Assembly (NCBI GenBank): GCA_963711315.1
Contig: CAVQDQ010000001.1
Span: 186,001 to 250,000 of the forward strand
DNA length: 64,000 nucleotides
DNA from: PALSA-612 sp963711315
GTDB taxonomy: Bacteria > Actinomycetota > Thermoleophilia > Gaiellales > Gaiellaceae
Reading direction: 5' to 3'
Below are positions 42,581 through 52,532 of the stretch, in pieces (the first letter of the stretch is position 1; every line of letters starts with the position of its first letter). Made by a program: the position numbers and the translations under genes. The notes under the pieces are model-generated. The model saw only the letters and a program-made list of their open reading frames with translations, was not told where the DNA came from and made no database searches.

Positions 42581-43586
42581 AGTAACGATCGACCTCGGGG
42601 CCGTTCGCCGGAACGCGACGCGGTTGCTCGAGGCGCTCGACGGCGCCGCGCTGTGGGCGGTCGTGAAGGCGGATGCCTACGGGCACGGCGCCGGCGAAGT
42701 GGGCAAAGCCGCTCTCGAAGCGGGGGCTGCGGCACTCTGTGTGTCCACCGTCGGTGAAGGAGCCGCGCTCCGTTCGAACCTGCCGCAGGCTCGGATCCTC
42801 GTCATGGGCCCGTGTCCAGAGGGCGATCTCGAGCGGGTCCGCCGCGCCGGCCTCGAGCTCGCCGTCTCCGAGCCGCCGTTCCCGGTCGACGTTCCCGTCC
42901 ACCTGAAGCTCGACACGGGCATGGGCCGCTTCGGCATGGTCGACGTGCCCGCGCCGCCGCCGAACGCCGTGGCGTTGATGAGCCACTTCGCCACAGCCGA
43001 CTCCGACCCGGCGTTCGCAGAACGCCAGTTGGAGCGATTTCGCGAAGCGGCCGACTCGATGCCGCAGCTGGAGGCGCATATGGCCAACAGCGCTGCCGCG
43101 CTTCGCTTGCCGGGCTCACGTTTCTCGGCCGCACGTTGCGGCATTGCGCTCTATGGGCTCTCGCCGTTCGGAACCGATCCAGCCGAGGACGGGCTCGCCC
43201 CCGTGCTCACGTGGCGCAGCGAGCTGGCGCAGGTGAAGCTACTCGAAGTCGGCCAGAGCACCGGCTACGGGCGCCGTTTCGTCGCCGAGCAGCCGACGTG
43301 GGTCGGGGTCGTGCCTGTCGGCTACGCGGACGGCTTCCGCCGCGATCTCAGCGGCACCGAGGTGCTGGTCGAGGGAGAGCGGCGCCGCGTCGTGGGCACC
43401 GTCTCCATGGATTCATTCGCCGTCGAGCTTCCCGGACAGCTCCCGCGGGGCACGCCGGTGACCATCGTGGGCGACGGCGTGCTCGTGGAGGAGCATGCGC
43501 GCGTGGCCGGCACCATCAACTACGAGCTGACCACGGGTGTTCGGCACTCACCGGAGCGAACGCAGCGGGTGTTCGTGGATGCCTGA
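42570..43586 (+). CDS. alr: Alanine racemase
   Basis: The product has 338 residues from ATG 42570, overlapping nnrD by 11 bases. SEVTIDLGAVRRNATRL and AVVKADAYGHGAGEV hold the PLP lysine; KLDTGMGRFGM, RCGIALYGLSPFG and VPVGYADGFRRDLSG (catalytic-type tyrosine region) follow, and it ends NYELTTGVRHSPERTQRVF. It makes D-alanine for peptidoglycan. It is a little shorter than typical (360-380), mainly in the barrel loops. A longer frame upstream is antisense-like to nnrD. Confidence 0.93.
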   Translation: MRSEVTIDLGAVRRNATRLLEALDGAALWAVVKADAYGHGAGEVGKAALEAGAAALCVSTVGEGAALRSNLPQARILVMGPCPEGDLERVRRAGLELAVSEPPFPVDVPVHLKLDTGMGRFGMVDVPAPPPNAVALMSHFATADSDPAFAERQLERFREAADSMPQLEAHMANSAAALRLPGSRFSAARCGIALYGLSPFGTDPAEDGLAPVLTWRSELAQVKLLEVGQSTGYGRRFVAEQPTWVGVVPVGYADGFRRDLSGTEVLVEGERRRVVGTVSMDSFAVELPGQLPRGTPVTIVGDGVLVEEHARVAGTINYELTTGVRHSPERTQRVFVDA

Positions 43587-44610
43587 CCTCGTCAGCGAGC
43601 TGGCCGCGGCGCTGGCTGGAGCGGAGGGCTGGCTCGTGGGCGGGGCGCTGCGCGACGAGCTGCTCGGTCGGCCGGTGGTCGACCTCGACGTTGCCTGTCG
43701 CGGGCCCGAACGTGCGGCCCGCGCATTCGCGCGCGCCCGCGGGGGAGTGCCCTTTCCGCTCTCCGAGCGGCACGGCGCTTGGCGGATCGCGCTCGAGGAC
43801 GGCAGGACCGTCGACTTCACGCCGTTGCCGGACGGGATCGAGGACGACCTTTCGGGCCGGGACTTCACGCTCAACGCGATGGCGCGTCCCCTGACAGGCG
43901 GAGAGCTCATCGATCCGTTCGGTGGTCAGGCCGACATCGCCGAGCGCACCGTGCGTGCGGTCAGCTCGGGCATCTTCGAAGCCGACCCGTTGCGCCTGCT
44001 GCGCGCGGTCCGGCTGGAGGACGAGCTCGGCTTCCGCCTCGACACCGAGACGGAGCAGCAGGTCCGTCGGCAAGCCGAGCTCGCGCCTCGCCCTGCCGGG
44101 GAACGGATCCTGGGGGAGCTCGAGCGGCTCTCGACCGCGGGCTACCGTCGTCTCGAGGAGCTGGGCCTGATCGACGCCCTGGGTGGCTCCGTTGAGCGGT
44201 TCGACCGGATCGATCTCGCCGACTCGCCCGAGTACCGGCTCGTCTGCGTCTTCGGGGGGCGGCTGCCGCGGCTGCCGATCTCGCGCCGTGTCGGCCGTTA
44301 CTGTCGTACGCTGCTCGCCGCCGAGCCCCCGGCGGACGACTCTCCACGTGCGATCCACCGCTTTCGGCGCTCGACCGAGCCGTGGGCGCTCGACGCGCTC
44401 GCCTTCCTGGGGCTGCCGGAGCTTAGGCCGGCGGTCGAGCACACGCGTGCCGCCGATCCCGCTGCGCCGCTCCTTCGCGGCGACGAGCTCGGCCTGGCGC
44501 CGGGTCCCGAGGTCGGACGGATGCTGGAGCTGATCGCCGAGGAGCGCGCCGCTGGCACTATCTCGACCAAAGAGGAGGCGCTGGAGCTTGTCCGACAACG
44601 AGCACGCTGA
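43579..44610 (+). CDS. tRNA nucleotidyltransferase / poly(A) polymerase family protein
   Basis: The product has 343 residues from ATG 43579, overlapping alr by 8 bases. WLVGGALRDELLGRPVVDLD is the class II nucleotidyltransferase motif (GG...RD...DxD). TLNAMARPL, LIDPFGGQADIAERTVRAVS and FEADPLRLLRAVRLEDELGF are the head and neck signatures. It could be a CCA-adding enzyme, a CC- or A-adding partner, or a poly(A) polymerase; the C-terminal body is short and lacks an HD domain. Confidence 0.85.
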   Translation: MPDLVSELAAALAGAEGWLVGGALRDELLGRPVVDLDVACRGPERAARAFARARGGVPFPLSERHGAWRIALEDGRTVDFTPLPDGIEDDLSGRDFTLNAMARPLTGGELIDPFGGQADIAERTVRAVSSGIFEADPLRLLRAVRLEDELGFRLDTETEQQVRRQAELAPRPAGERILGELERLSTAGYRRLEELGLIDALGGSVERFDRIDLADSPEYRLVCVFGGRLPRLPISRRVGRYCRTLLAAEPPADDSPRAIHRFRRSTEPWALDALAFLGLPELRPAVEHTRAADPAAPLLRGDELGLAPGPEVGRMLELIAEERAAGTISTKEEALELVRQRAR

Positions 44611-45321
44611 GGCTACGCAGGCCCGCTTCGCCGCGTCGGCGGAGCGCATGGCCGAGCACGAGGAGAGCCGCCGGGAGGAGCTGCGCGCGCAAGCTCGGCG
44701 CTTCCTCGAGCCAGTCCGGCAACGAGCGTGTTCTCGACGCGGGCGCCGGGACGGGAGGCTTTGCGTTCGCCGTCGCGCCGCTCGTGAAGGAGGTCGTCGC
44801 GGTCGACGTCGTGCCGGAAGTTCTCGCAGAGGGGCGGTCCCGTGCAGAGCGGGAGTTCACGAACGTCACGTTCGTCGAGGGCGACGTCACGAACCTTCCG
44901 TTCGAGGATGGGTCGTTCGACCTCGCCGCATCGGTCCGCACGCTCCACCACGTTCCGCGGCCTGAGCTCGTCGTCGCCGAGCTCACGCGCGTCATCGGGT
45001 TCAGCGGCCAGGTGCTGATCGTCGACCAGATCGCGCCGATCGATCCGCTCGGCGGGCTTCGAGCTCGATCGCTTCGAGCGCGCACGCGACCCTTCTCACA
45101 CCCGTCTCCTGCCCGACACTGACATCCGCGCGCTGCTCGATGCCAACGGGCTCGTGCTCCGCCGCTCCGAGCAACACCAGGAGGCACGCGACGTTGACGG
45201 GTACCTCGATCTTGCCGGGTGCGCGGGCCAGGAGCGAGAGCGTGCGCTGTCCGTCGCTCCCGAGAACTACACGGCGACGATCGGCTGGTACCTCGCCGCA
45301 CGCCAGCTGCTGTCGGCCTGA
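44588..45321 (+). CDS. Class I SAM-dependent methyltransferase, frame broken twice
   Basis: TTG 44588 opens SDNEHAEATQARFAASAERM and runs to RRFLEPV. Sense continues in a second frame from about 44718: SGNERVLDAGAGTGGFAFAV (SAM motif I), VVAVDVVPEVLAEG and ASVRTLHHVPRPELVVAELT. It continues in a third frame from about 45056: FELDRFERARDPSHTRLLPD and NYTATIGWYLAARQLLSA, to TGA 45319-45321. Two single-base indels (near 44716 and 45055) would give one protein of about 244 residues of the UbiE/type 11 group. It overlaps the CCA-type gene by 23 bases. Confidence 0.7.
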
Positions 45322-45340
45322 CGAACTAGACTCGCGCGCG

Positions 45341-46541
45341 GTGCTAGCCGCAGGCGCTTCCCAACTCGCAGAGCTCGCCGTCGTCCTCGGCGCGAACGTC
45401 CAGCAAGATCAACTCGTCACTGTCGGCGCCTCCCTCGGCGAGGAGGAGATGGCACAAGAGGTGGCAGCAGCGGCGTACCGGCACGGCGCCCGCTTCGTCG
45501 ACGTGACGTACTTCGACCCGTACGTGAAGCGCGCGCGGATCGAGCACGCACGAGAGGAGACCCTCGGCTTCGTGCCCAGCTGGTACGGAGACCGGATGCT
45601 CGAGCTCGGGCGGCAGCGGGCGGCGAGGATCTCGTTCTCCGGCCCTGCTCCTCCGGACGTCCTCGACGGAGTCGATCCGGAGCGCGCGGGCCGTGACCAG
45701 CTGCCGTTCATCAAGGAGGTGCTGACCGTCATCAACGAGCGGCTCGTCAACTGGACGGTCGTGCCTGCGCCCACCGCCCGCTGGGCGCGGCTCGTGTATC
45801 CGGAGCTCGCTGAGGCGGACGCGCTGGAGCGGCTGTGGGCCGAGATCGGCCACGTCTGCCGCCTCGACGAGCCGGATCCCGTGGCCGCCTGGGCGGCGCG
45901 CGGCGAGGAGCTGGAGGATCGTCGCGCGGCGGCTGGCCGCTGCCCAGTTCGATGCGCTCCACTTCGAGGGGCCGGGCACCGATCTCGTCGTAGGCCTCTT
46001 CCCGGGGGCGGAATGGGAGACCGCGTCCGCCGAGACGGTCGACGGCATCGTGCACCTGGCGAACCTGCCCAGCGAGGAAGTCTTCACAACGCCGGATCCG
46101 GAGCGGACAGAGGGAGTTGTCCGGTCGACACGGCCACTCGCGCTGGGAGACGGTCCCATAGTGCGGGGGCTAACTGTGCGGTTCGAGGGCGGCGCAGCGG
46201 TTGAGATCACCGCGGACGAGGGTGCGGAGATCATGCGCGGACGGGCGGCGCTCGACAGGGGAGCGGCGCGGCTCGGCGAGGTAGCGCTCGTCGACCGGGA
46301 GAGCCGTATCGGTCAGCTGGGAACGACGTTCCTCGACACGTTGCTGGACGAGAACGCCGTCAGTCACATCGCCCTCGGCGACGGCGACCCCGCCCTCGTC
46401 GGCGAGGAGGAGCGCGAGCGCGTCAATGAGAGCGCGATGCACCTCGATTTCATGATCGGCGGCGACGACGTGGACGTCACCGGCGTCGAGCAGGGCGGTG
46501 CTCGCGTCCCAGTCCTCCGCGACGGTGCCTGGCAGCTCTAG
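45341..46541 (+). CDS. M29 family aminopeptidase (aminopeptidase T-like), one frameshift
   Basis: From GTG 45341: LAAGASQLAELAVVLGANVQ, VTVGASLGEEEMAQEVAAAA and FVDVTYFDPYVKRARIEHA, reaching RGEELEDRRA near 45925. The frame then changes and continues RRLAAAQFDALHFEGPGTDL, NLPSEEVFTTPDPERTEGVV (metal-ligand Glu region of M29), LGEVALVDRESRIGQLGTTF, LDENAVSHIALGDGD and SAMHLDFMIGGDDVDVTG, to TAG 46541. One indel in the CGCGCGGCGG run near 45922-45932 would restore about 400 residues, the normal family size. It is a cobalt- or zinc-dependent leucyl-type aminopeptidase. Confidence 0.82.
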
Positions 46542-46556
46542 GCGGGTCGGCCCCGG

Positions 46557-47309
46557 TTACGCCGGCTTGTTCAGCGAGCGGCCGATGCGCGCGACGAGGC
46601 CGGGCACTGCGGCCTGGGCGAGCGTCGCCAGGCGGTAGTAGTGAGGCACGTGCACCTCGCGGCGGTTGCGCTCGACTGACTTCATGATGGCCTCTGCGAT
46701 GTCGTCCGCCTCGATCACGAAACGGTGGGCGTGTCGCGGGAGGACGTCGCGTTGCGGAAAGCCCTCCGTCTCGGCGAAGCCGGGCAGCACCGTGTGGACG
46801 TTGATGCCTCGCGGCTCGAGCTCGGTCGTTACCGATCTCGAGAAGGCGAGCTGGGCATGCTTCGAGGCCGTGTAGAGACCTGACGTGCCCGCCCCGGAAA
46901 CGGCTCCCGCCACCGAGACGACGTTGACGACATGCGCCGGGCGGGCGGCCTCCAGCGCGGGAAGAAACGCCCGCAGGCACCAGACGCCGCCGAGGTAGTT
47001 GACGCGCGTAACGTTTTCGATGCGGTCCGAATCGGAGTCGAGGAAGCCCGTGCGGCCGGGAATGCCCGCGTTGTTCACGAGCAGCTCGATCTTCGGGTGG
47101 CGAGCTATGACGGCGGCTGCCATGCGCTCGACGGCCACGCGGTCGCCCACGTCGCAGATCTCGTACTCCGCGGCGAGCTCGGCCGCCACGGCGTCGAGGC
47201 GCTCGGCCCCGCGTGCCACGAGCACGCATCGCCAGCCGTGGCTCGTCAGTCGTCGCGCGAGCGCGGCGCCGATGCCGCTCGAGCCGCCGGTGACGACCGC
47301 GACCCGCAT
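46557..47309 (-). CDS. Short-chain dehydrogenase/reductase
   Basis: The product has 250 residues from ATG 47309. VAVVTGGSSGIGAALARRL is the TGxxxGIG cofactor motif, CDVGDRVAVERM and LLVNNAGIPGRTGF (NNAG) follow, and GLYTASKHAQLAFSRSV holds the YxxxK catalytic pair with the upstream VVSVAGAVSG serine. It is a classical SDR; Arg residues after the first strand favour NADP(H). The substrate is unknown. A C-terminal hydrophobic helix (LATLAQAAVPGLVARIG) is typical of membrane-associated members. Confidence 0.87.
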   Translation of the reverse strand: MRVAVVTGGSSGIGAALARRLTSHGWRCVLVARGAERLDAVAAELAAEYEICDVGDRVAVERMAAAVIARHPKIELLVNNAGIPGRTGFLDSDSDRIENVTRVNYLGGVWCLRAFLPALEAARPAHVVNVVSVAGAVSGAGTSGLYTASKHAQLAFSRSVTTELEPRGINVHTVLPGFAETEGFPQRDVLPRHAHRFVIEADDIAEAIMKSVERNRREVHVPHYYRLATLAQAAVPGLVARIGRSLNKPA

Positions 47310-47322
47310 CAGACCCCTTGTC

Positions 47323-50300
47323 CTAGCCGCAGATGCGGACGACGCGTAGGGCCTCGGACTCGCGCCCGGCGGTGTCAGACACGATGGCCGTGAGCTCGTG
47401 GCGGCCCTTCCTGGCGCCGCCGGCCTGCCATACCGCACGGTAGATCCCCTGGTCCGACTTCCTGACGCGGGCCACCTGGCGCTTGCCGTCGAAGAAGCCG
47501 ACCGACGAGATCGCGGCCGGAGAGGACGCGTGAACCTGGAGCTCCGTCTTGCCGCGAACGCACGCGCCCTTCGTCGGCGCAATCCATGTCGCCACCGGCC
47601 GTGCGACGACCGAGAACCGCGCGCCGAGGAAGCGGGTGTTCGGCATCGCCTCGTCGCCCGGGGTGGAGACGTTCTTCGTCTCCTGGAAGTCCGAGGCGAC
47701 AATCCGCATGAACTCGGGGCCGGGGAGCAGCGGTTGTGAGTCCTTCGTAATCGGGAACACGGCGACCCCCGTCTTTGGATCGAACCGTACGGCCCCGATC
47801 TGCTCGTTCTTGTAGAGCAGGAGGAGCGACAGCGGATCGACGCCGGACTTCGCATCAGTGACCCGCACGACGATGCTGGGGCGACCGGCTGCCAACCGCG
47901 TCGTCAGGACCCTGACAACCGGCGGCTTCGTGTCGTTGATCCACGAGCGGAGCACGTACTTCCGCGCCAGCGGGCGCCCCGAGAACGGATCGCGGCCGGA
48001 GTCGACGGAGATGTAATAGCGGCCCGGTTCCGGGAGCACGGCGCCCGTCGCGCCCATGTTGAAGATGAAGTCCGGCATGTAGCCGTTCATGTTGATCGGC
48101 GTCCCGCCGTAGCCCTGGAGGTTGTTCTCGTCGAGCGATCCGAGCAGCCACGGGTGAATCGGAGCATTGGCGCTCAGCAAGTCGCGCAGCGGCGCGCGCA
48201 GGTTGAGCGGCGGATCGCTGACGACGGCGCCGAAGTTGACCGTGTTGGCTGGGATGTCGATCGAGTACACCTGCTCGGCGCCGCCTTCGACGGCGGTCTG
48301 CTCGAGGCCGAACAGCGCGAGGATCCCGAACGGCTCCGTGGGCCAGCGGTAGATCTGAGCCCGGTTCGTGCCCGAGCGCGTGTCGCCGGTCTGGGTGGTT
48401 TTCAACGGTGTCACCTGGGCGGCCCCGAGTAGCGGCCGCGTGACCGAGAAGCCGTACGGGATGCGGCGCACGACCCCGTCCCGCTTGAGGACGAGGAAGC
48501 CGTACTGGTCGGCGCCCGTTGCCGAGGAGGACGCGCTGGTGACGATCTGGAGCGTCGTCTGCCCTCCCGGCGGCACTGTCACGGCGCCGGGCACGGAGAT
48601 GGTCACTCCCGGCGTCGATGCCTGCGGCTGGACCGCGACCGACCACGTCCCGGCGCCGCCGCCGGCGTCGCTGATCGCTACGAGCTGCGACCTGCTGGCC
48701 GCGCCGCCGGTGATCGGCAGGTCGCCGGGAGCGATCGACTGGGGATTCGTGAAGATCAGCGGCGAGTCGGCTGCCGCGAGATTCGCGAGCCCGGCGCCCT
48801 CGATGAGGACGGGCGCCTCGACCGTGCGGCTGGAGTCTCCCCAGGCCGGCCCGGCCGTGGACATGAGCGCCGACTTCACCTGCTGCGGCGTCCACTGCGG
48901 GTGCTGCTGGAGCAGCAGCGCGGCTGCGCCGGCGATGTGCGGCGCGGAGAAGCTCGTCCCGTCCAGGACCGCGTACTGGTCGCCCGCGAACTCGACTGCC
49001 GTGGACGAGATGATTTGTGCGCCCGGCGCGGAGATGTCCGGCTTCAACTTGTGATCGAACGCCGTGAGCCCGGCCGAGGAGAAGCTTGTCGGCACGCCGG
49101 GCCACGTCGTCGCCACCTCGACATGCTCGTCGGCGGTGACGCGGAAGCGACCGCGGCCGCCCGAGCCCGCGACGGCCTGGCGGATACGCGCCCCGTCAAG
49201 GTCGGAGATCGTGCCGCCGGGGATGCCGAAGCCGAAGGGAACGGCAGTCGGGTCGCCGGGGTGGTCGTCGGCCATCAGCAGGCCGACGGCTCCCGCCTGA
49301 GCGGCGTTGCGTCCCTTCGCTTCGAACGAGCAGCCGCCCCGCGAGGCGAGTGCGATGGAGCCGGCGAGTGATCTGGCCGGCAGCGTCGTTCCGCAGAGCT
49401 GGCGGCCGACAGGACGACCGTCTGTGCCGTTGATCGTGCCCACGTCGAGCACCTGCTGGTCGGAGTTGACCCACGCCGGTGGGATCGCTCCCGGCGCCGG
49501 CACGAATGGCATCGGGCCGATGGCAGCCGGAGCGACGAGCGTCAGGGCCCTCGTGAAGACATGGCTGTTCGCCGTCGCGGCGACGCTGATGGCGTCGGGC
49601 GCCGTGGAAGGCGACCCGACGGTGCCGAGCCCGAACAGGTCGCGATCGTTGCCGGCAGAGATGACCGGCACGACGCCCGCGTTGACGACGTTGTTCACGA
49701 CCCGCACCATCGGGTCGCGTTCGGGATCGCTCTGCGGGCCGCCGCCCGAGAAGTTGATGACGTCCATCCCGTCCGCGACGGCCGCCTCGAACGCGGCGAT
49801 GATCTCGGGCGTGTTGGCGCTGCAACAGCCTCCGAGCGGCGCGGGCTGGCTGAACACGCGGTAGTTGCCGATGTACACGCGCGGCGCGACGCCCGCGAGT
49901 CCGGTGATGCGGCCGTGGCAGCCGCCCGAGCCGGGACGGCAGGTCGTGAGCACGCTGGCGGGCGCGGTGGTGCCCTCGGTGCCACCGATTACCCCCGCTA
50001 CGAACGTCCCGTGGAACGACTGCGACTCGTCCAGAGGCTGCCTCGACTCTGACGTCGAGACGTCGGGGAAGAAGGCCTTGGCGACGATCACCTTCGGCGT
50101 CGTGAAACCAGGAGTGCCCCTTGGGAAGCCGGCCGGGAAGCTCAGGCCGCCGGGATCGAGGAACGGGTGCTTGGGGTCGATGCCGTCGTCGACGACGCCT
50201 ACCTTGACGCCGTTCCCGCTTGCGCCGGTGGTCGCCCGCAGTGCCGTGGCGCCGATGACCGAGGGACCACGGTTCATGGAGAGCGTGTAGCTGACGCTCG

Positions 50301-50763
50301 GGTAGACGTCCTGGACGAACCCCAGCCGCATGAGCCGCTGCAGCTTCGCCGCAGGCAGCTTTACGGCGAGCCCGTTGAGGAGGATCCGGAAGCGCCGCGG
50401 CACCGTTGCTTCGGGGATCTCCCGGCGGAGCGTGGCGACGGCCCGCTCCTGCGCGGCGGCGAGCCGGGAGAGATATGCCTGCGAGGACGAGCTGGAGACG
50501 CTGAGCTTGCGCCTGCCCGCGGTCGAGAAGAGCGTCCGCTCGCCCGTCTTCGCCGCGAGCGGCGGCAGGCCGAGCGTCGCGATAACCGTCACGCGGCCGG
50601 CGTTGGGCCGGGCGGGAACGACTACCTCACGGTGGCGAAGCGAGTCGACGGTGAGGCCGCCCACACTCTTGGCGATCGGACGCAACGAGGCCGTCGCCGA
50701 GCCCGCCACGACGAGCGCTAGGAGGAGTGCAAGGACGACCGGGCGCCGCACGAGGTTGCGCAC
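47323..50763 (-). CDS. Secreted subtilisin-like serine protease (S8)
   Basis: The product has 1146 residues. Signal peptide (PVVLALLLALVVAGSATASL), an inhibitor-I9-like propeptide (about 55-155), then the S8 domain. The triad appears as Asp192 in VKVGVVDDGIDPKHPF, His251 in SFHGTFVAGVIGG and Ser604 in DGTSFSAPHIAGAAALLLQQ; the oxyanion Asn is in ISAGND. A PA domain is inserted at about 430-560. About 500 further residues are beta-rich (Fn3-like), including PPVVRVLTTRLAAGRPSIVV. It is probably an extracellular protease of the lactocepin/minor extracellular protease type; no wall anchor is seen. Confidence 0.92.
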   Translation of the reverse strand: MRNLVRRPVVLALLLALVVAGSATASLRPIAKSVGGLTVDSLRHREVVVPARPNAGRVTVIATLGLPPLAAKTGERTLFSTAGRRKLSVSSSSSQAYLSRLAAAQERAVATLRREIPEATVPRRFRILLNGLAVKLPAAKLQRLMRLGFVQDVYPSVSYTLSMNRGPSVIGATALRATTGASGNGVKVGVVDDGIDPKHPFLDPGGLSFPAGFPRGTPGFTTPKVIVAKAFFPDVSTSESRQPLDESQSFHGTFVAGVIGGTEGTTAPASVLTTCRPGSGGCHGRITGLAGVAPRVYIGNYRVFSQPAPLGGCCSANTPEIIAAFEAAVADGMDVINFSGGGPQSDPERDPMVRVVNNVVNAGVVPVISAGNDRDLFGLGTVGSPSTAPDAISVAATANSHVFTRALTLVAPAAIGPMPFVPAPGAIPPAWVNSDQQVLDVGTINGTDGRPVGRQLCGTTLPARSLAGSIALASRGGCSFEAKGRNAAQAGAVGLLMADDHPGDPTAVPFGFGIPGGTISDLDGARIRQAVAGSGGRGRFRVTADEHVEVATTWPGVPTSFSSAGLTAFDHKLKPDISAPGAQIISSTAVEFAGDQYAVLDGTSFSAPHIAGAAALLLQQHPQWTPQQVKSALMSTAGPAWGDSSRTVEAPVLIEGAGLANLAAADSPLIFTNPQSIAPGDLPITGGAASRSQLVAISDAGGGAGTWSVAVQPQASTPGVTISVPGAVTVPPGGQTTLQIVTSASSSATGADQYGFLVLKRDGVVRRIPYGFSVTRPLLGAAQVTPLKTTQTGDTRSGTNRAQIYRWPTEPFGILALFGLEQTAVEGGAEQVYSIDIPANTVNFGAVVSDPPLNLRAPLRDLLSANAPIHPWLLGSLDENNLQGYGGTPINMNGYMPDFIFNMGATGAVLPEPGRYYISVDSGRDPFSGRPLARKYVLRSWINDTKPPVVRVLTTRLAAGRPSIVVRVTDAKSGVDPLSLLLLYKNEQIGAVRFDPKTGVAVFPITKDSQPLLPGPEFMRIVASDFQETKNVSTPGDEAMPNTRFLGARFSVVARPVATWIAPTKGACVRGKTELQVHASSPAAISSVGFFDGKRQVARVRKSDQGIYRAVWQAGGARKGRHELTAIVSDTAGRESEALRVVRICG

Positions 50764-50801
50764 GGTAGCGGAAGCTCGGCGGCTACGAAGCGTTCAGTGA
50801 G

Positions 50802-51692
50802 CTAGCGAATCCTGGCGCTGAACGGCCGCGCGAGCTTCTTGCCCTCGAAGACGATCGTGATCGTCCCGCGCAGCGTCTTGCCCGAGGAGTTGGCAGGCAC
50901 CGTGAACACGCATACGGCCTGGCCACCGACGAACTTCTCCGACTTCGGCTGGACGCTCCTCGCACCCGCCCTGGCGACGCAGTCGACGCGCCCGTTGACG
51001 ATGGCGGCGCCGGTGTCGCTCCTCGTCGCCGACATGCGCACGGTGAACGTCTTGCCGGCCTTCGGCGCCGCGGGCGCTGTCTTCAGCGACTTGAAGACGA
51101 GCCGCGCAGGCGCGACCTTCACGTCGTACGTGAAAAAGCCTGCAGTGCCTGCCGGCGCAACGTCGGAGACGGAATTCGTGAAGTCAGGCTCGTTGGTCGT
51201 CTCGTTGAAGACGATGCCGGACACGGCGATGACTCCGAAGCCGAATTTCTTGGTGTTTCCGAGCTCGGCCGCCGAGATGTTGATCGTGACACCTCCCGCC
51301 CAGGAGTAGATGAGCGAGGTCGCCGGAGGGTCTCCGGTGCGTCGGGTGAGGGCAGTGCCATCCCATTTGAAGAGCACGACTTCGCCTTGGAACAGCTCAA
51401 TTGCGTAGTCGGCTCCGATCAGGTCCGGGTCACCAGTTGCCGGGTTGGCGTCTGTGTCGACGAGCATGTCGACGAGCATGTCCCGCGTGAGCTGGGGCCG
51501 GTTCGGGATGTTGATTTTGAACGAGATCATCCCCGCGTCATTGTTGGAGACGACGATGGTGGTGATGTCAGGGGCCGCCGGGTTCTCGCCCGTCGAGTCC
51601 TGATAGGTGACGGAGTTGGCGGCACCCGCAGGCGCGACCGCGAAGATCGCAGCGAGAACAGCGAGGCCGAGCACTGGGCGAAACGACCGCAT
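50802..51692 (-). CDS. Secreted beta-rich protein of unknown function
   Basis: The product has 296 residues. Signal peptide: RPVLGLAVLAAIFAVAPAGA. About 27-190 resembles exported domains that describe a calcium- or carbohydrate-associated beta-sandwich: DMLVDMLVDTDANPATGDPD, VLFKWDGTALTRR and VTINISAAELGNTKKFGFGV. About 200-296 is Ig-like, with two cysteines (VDCVARAG, AVCVFTVPAN). It is encoded next to the subtilase in the same direction, 38 bases upstream, so the two may be co-expressed. No enzyme motif is seen. Confidence 0.72.
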   Translation of the reverse strand: MRSFRPVLGLAVLAAIFAVAPAGAANSVTYQDSTGENPAAPDITTIVVSNNDAGMISFKINIPNRPQLTRDMLVDMLVDTDANPATGDPDLIGADYAIELFQGEVVLFKWDGTALTRRTGDPPATSLIYSWAGGVTINISAAELGNTKKFGFGVIAVSGIVFNETTNEPDFTNSVSDVAPAGTAGFFTYDVKVAPARLVFKSLKTAPAAPKAGKTFTVRMSATRSDTGAAIVNGRVDCVARAGARSVQPKSEKFVGGQAVCVFTVPANSSGKTLRGTITIVFEGKKLARPFSARIR

Positions 51693-51752
51693 CGAGAGTC
51701 AGGCTATGGATGCCCGCGTTCCACGTCAAGCCGGTTTACACTCGCGTCGCGC

Positions 51753-52532
51753 ATGGGCCAGTCGTTCGCAGGCAAACAGGGACTCATCCTCGGTGTGGCC
51801 AACAAGCGGTCGATCGCCTGGGCGATCGCGCGCCGGCTGGCCGGCGAAGGCGCGGAGCTCGCCTTCACGTTCCAGGGAGAGCGCATCGAGAGCTCCGTAC
51901 GGGATCTGGCGGAGAGCGTCTCCAGCCCGCTCGTCACGTCCTGCGACGTCCGCTCGGACGACGACGTGGCGCGGGTCTTCGCCGAGGTCGCGAAGACGTT
52001 CGGCGGGGGCCTCGACCTGCTCGTCCACTCGGTGGCCTTTGCTGCCGCCGAGGATCTCGAGGGCAGGTTCACGGATACCCCTCGAGACCGCTTCTGGATG
52101 GCGGTGGATGTCAGCGCCTATTCGCTCGTGGCCTGCGCCCGCGCGGCGGAGCCGCTGATGGATGCTCGCGGCGGGGGCTCGATCCTCACGATGACCTACC
52201 TGGGGGGAGAGCGGGCGGTTCCGCACTACAACGTCATGGGCGTGGCGAAGGCGACGCTCGATGCGTCGGTTCGCTACCTGGCGTGGGACCTCGGGCCGAA
52301 GTCGATCCGGGTCAATGCGATCTCCGCCGGACCGGTGCGGACCCTCGCCGCCCGGTCGATAGCCGGCTTCCCCACGATGGAGTCGATCGTCGAGGAGCGC
52401 TCGCCGCTCCGGCGCAACATCGACGCGGACGATGTTGCCGGCGCGGCTGCGTACCTTCTGTCCGCAGAATCGGGAGGCGTGACGGCTACGACGCTCTACG
52501 TCGACGCCGGCTACCACGCCATGGGGATGTAG
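51753..52532 (+). CDS. fabI: Enoyl-[acyl-carrier-protein] reductase (NADH), FabI
   Basis: The product has 259 residues from ATG 51753. GKQGLILGVANKRSIAWAIA is the FabI cofactor site. LLVHSVAFAAAEDLEGRFTD follows. The catalytic Tyr-x6-Lys appears in HYNVMGVAKATLDASVRYLA after TMTYLGGERAV. ISAGPVRTLAARSIAGFPTM is the substrate-loop region. It performs the last step of each fatty-acid elongation cycle; this enzyme type is the target of triclosan and isoniazid-like drugs. It is convergent with the small gene ending at 52533. Confidence 0.94.
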   Translation: MGQSFAGKQGLILGVANKRSIAWAIARRLAGEGAELAFTFQGERIESSVRDLAESVSSPLVTSCDVRSDDDVARVFAEVAKTFGGGLDLLVHSVAFAAAEDLEGRFTDTPRDRFWMAVDVSAYSLVACARAAEPLMDARGGGSILTMTYLGGERAVPHYNVMGVAKATLDASVRYLAWDLGPKSIRVNAISAGPVRTLAARSIAGFPTMESIVEERSPLRRNIDADDVAGAAAYLLSAESGGVTATTLYVDAGYHAMGM

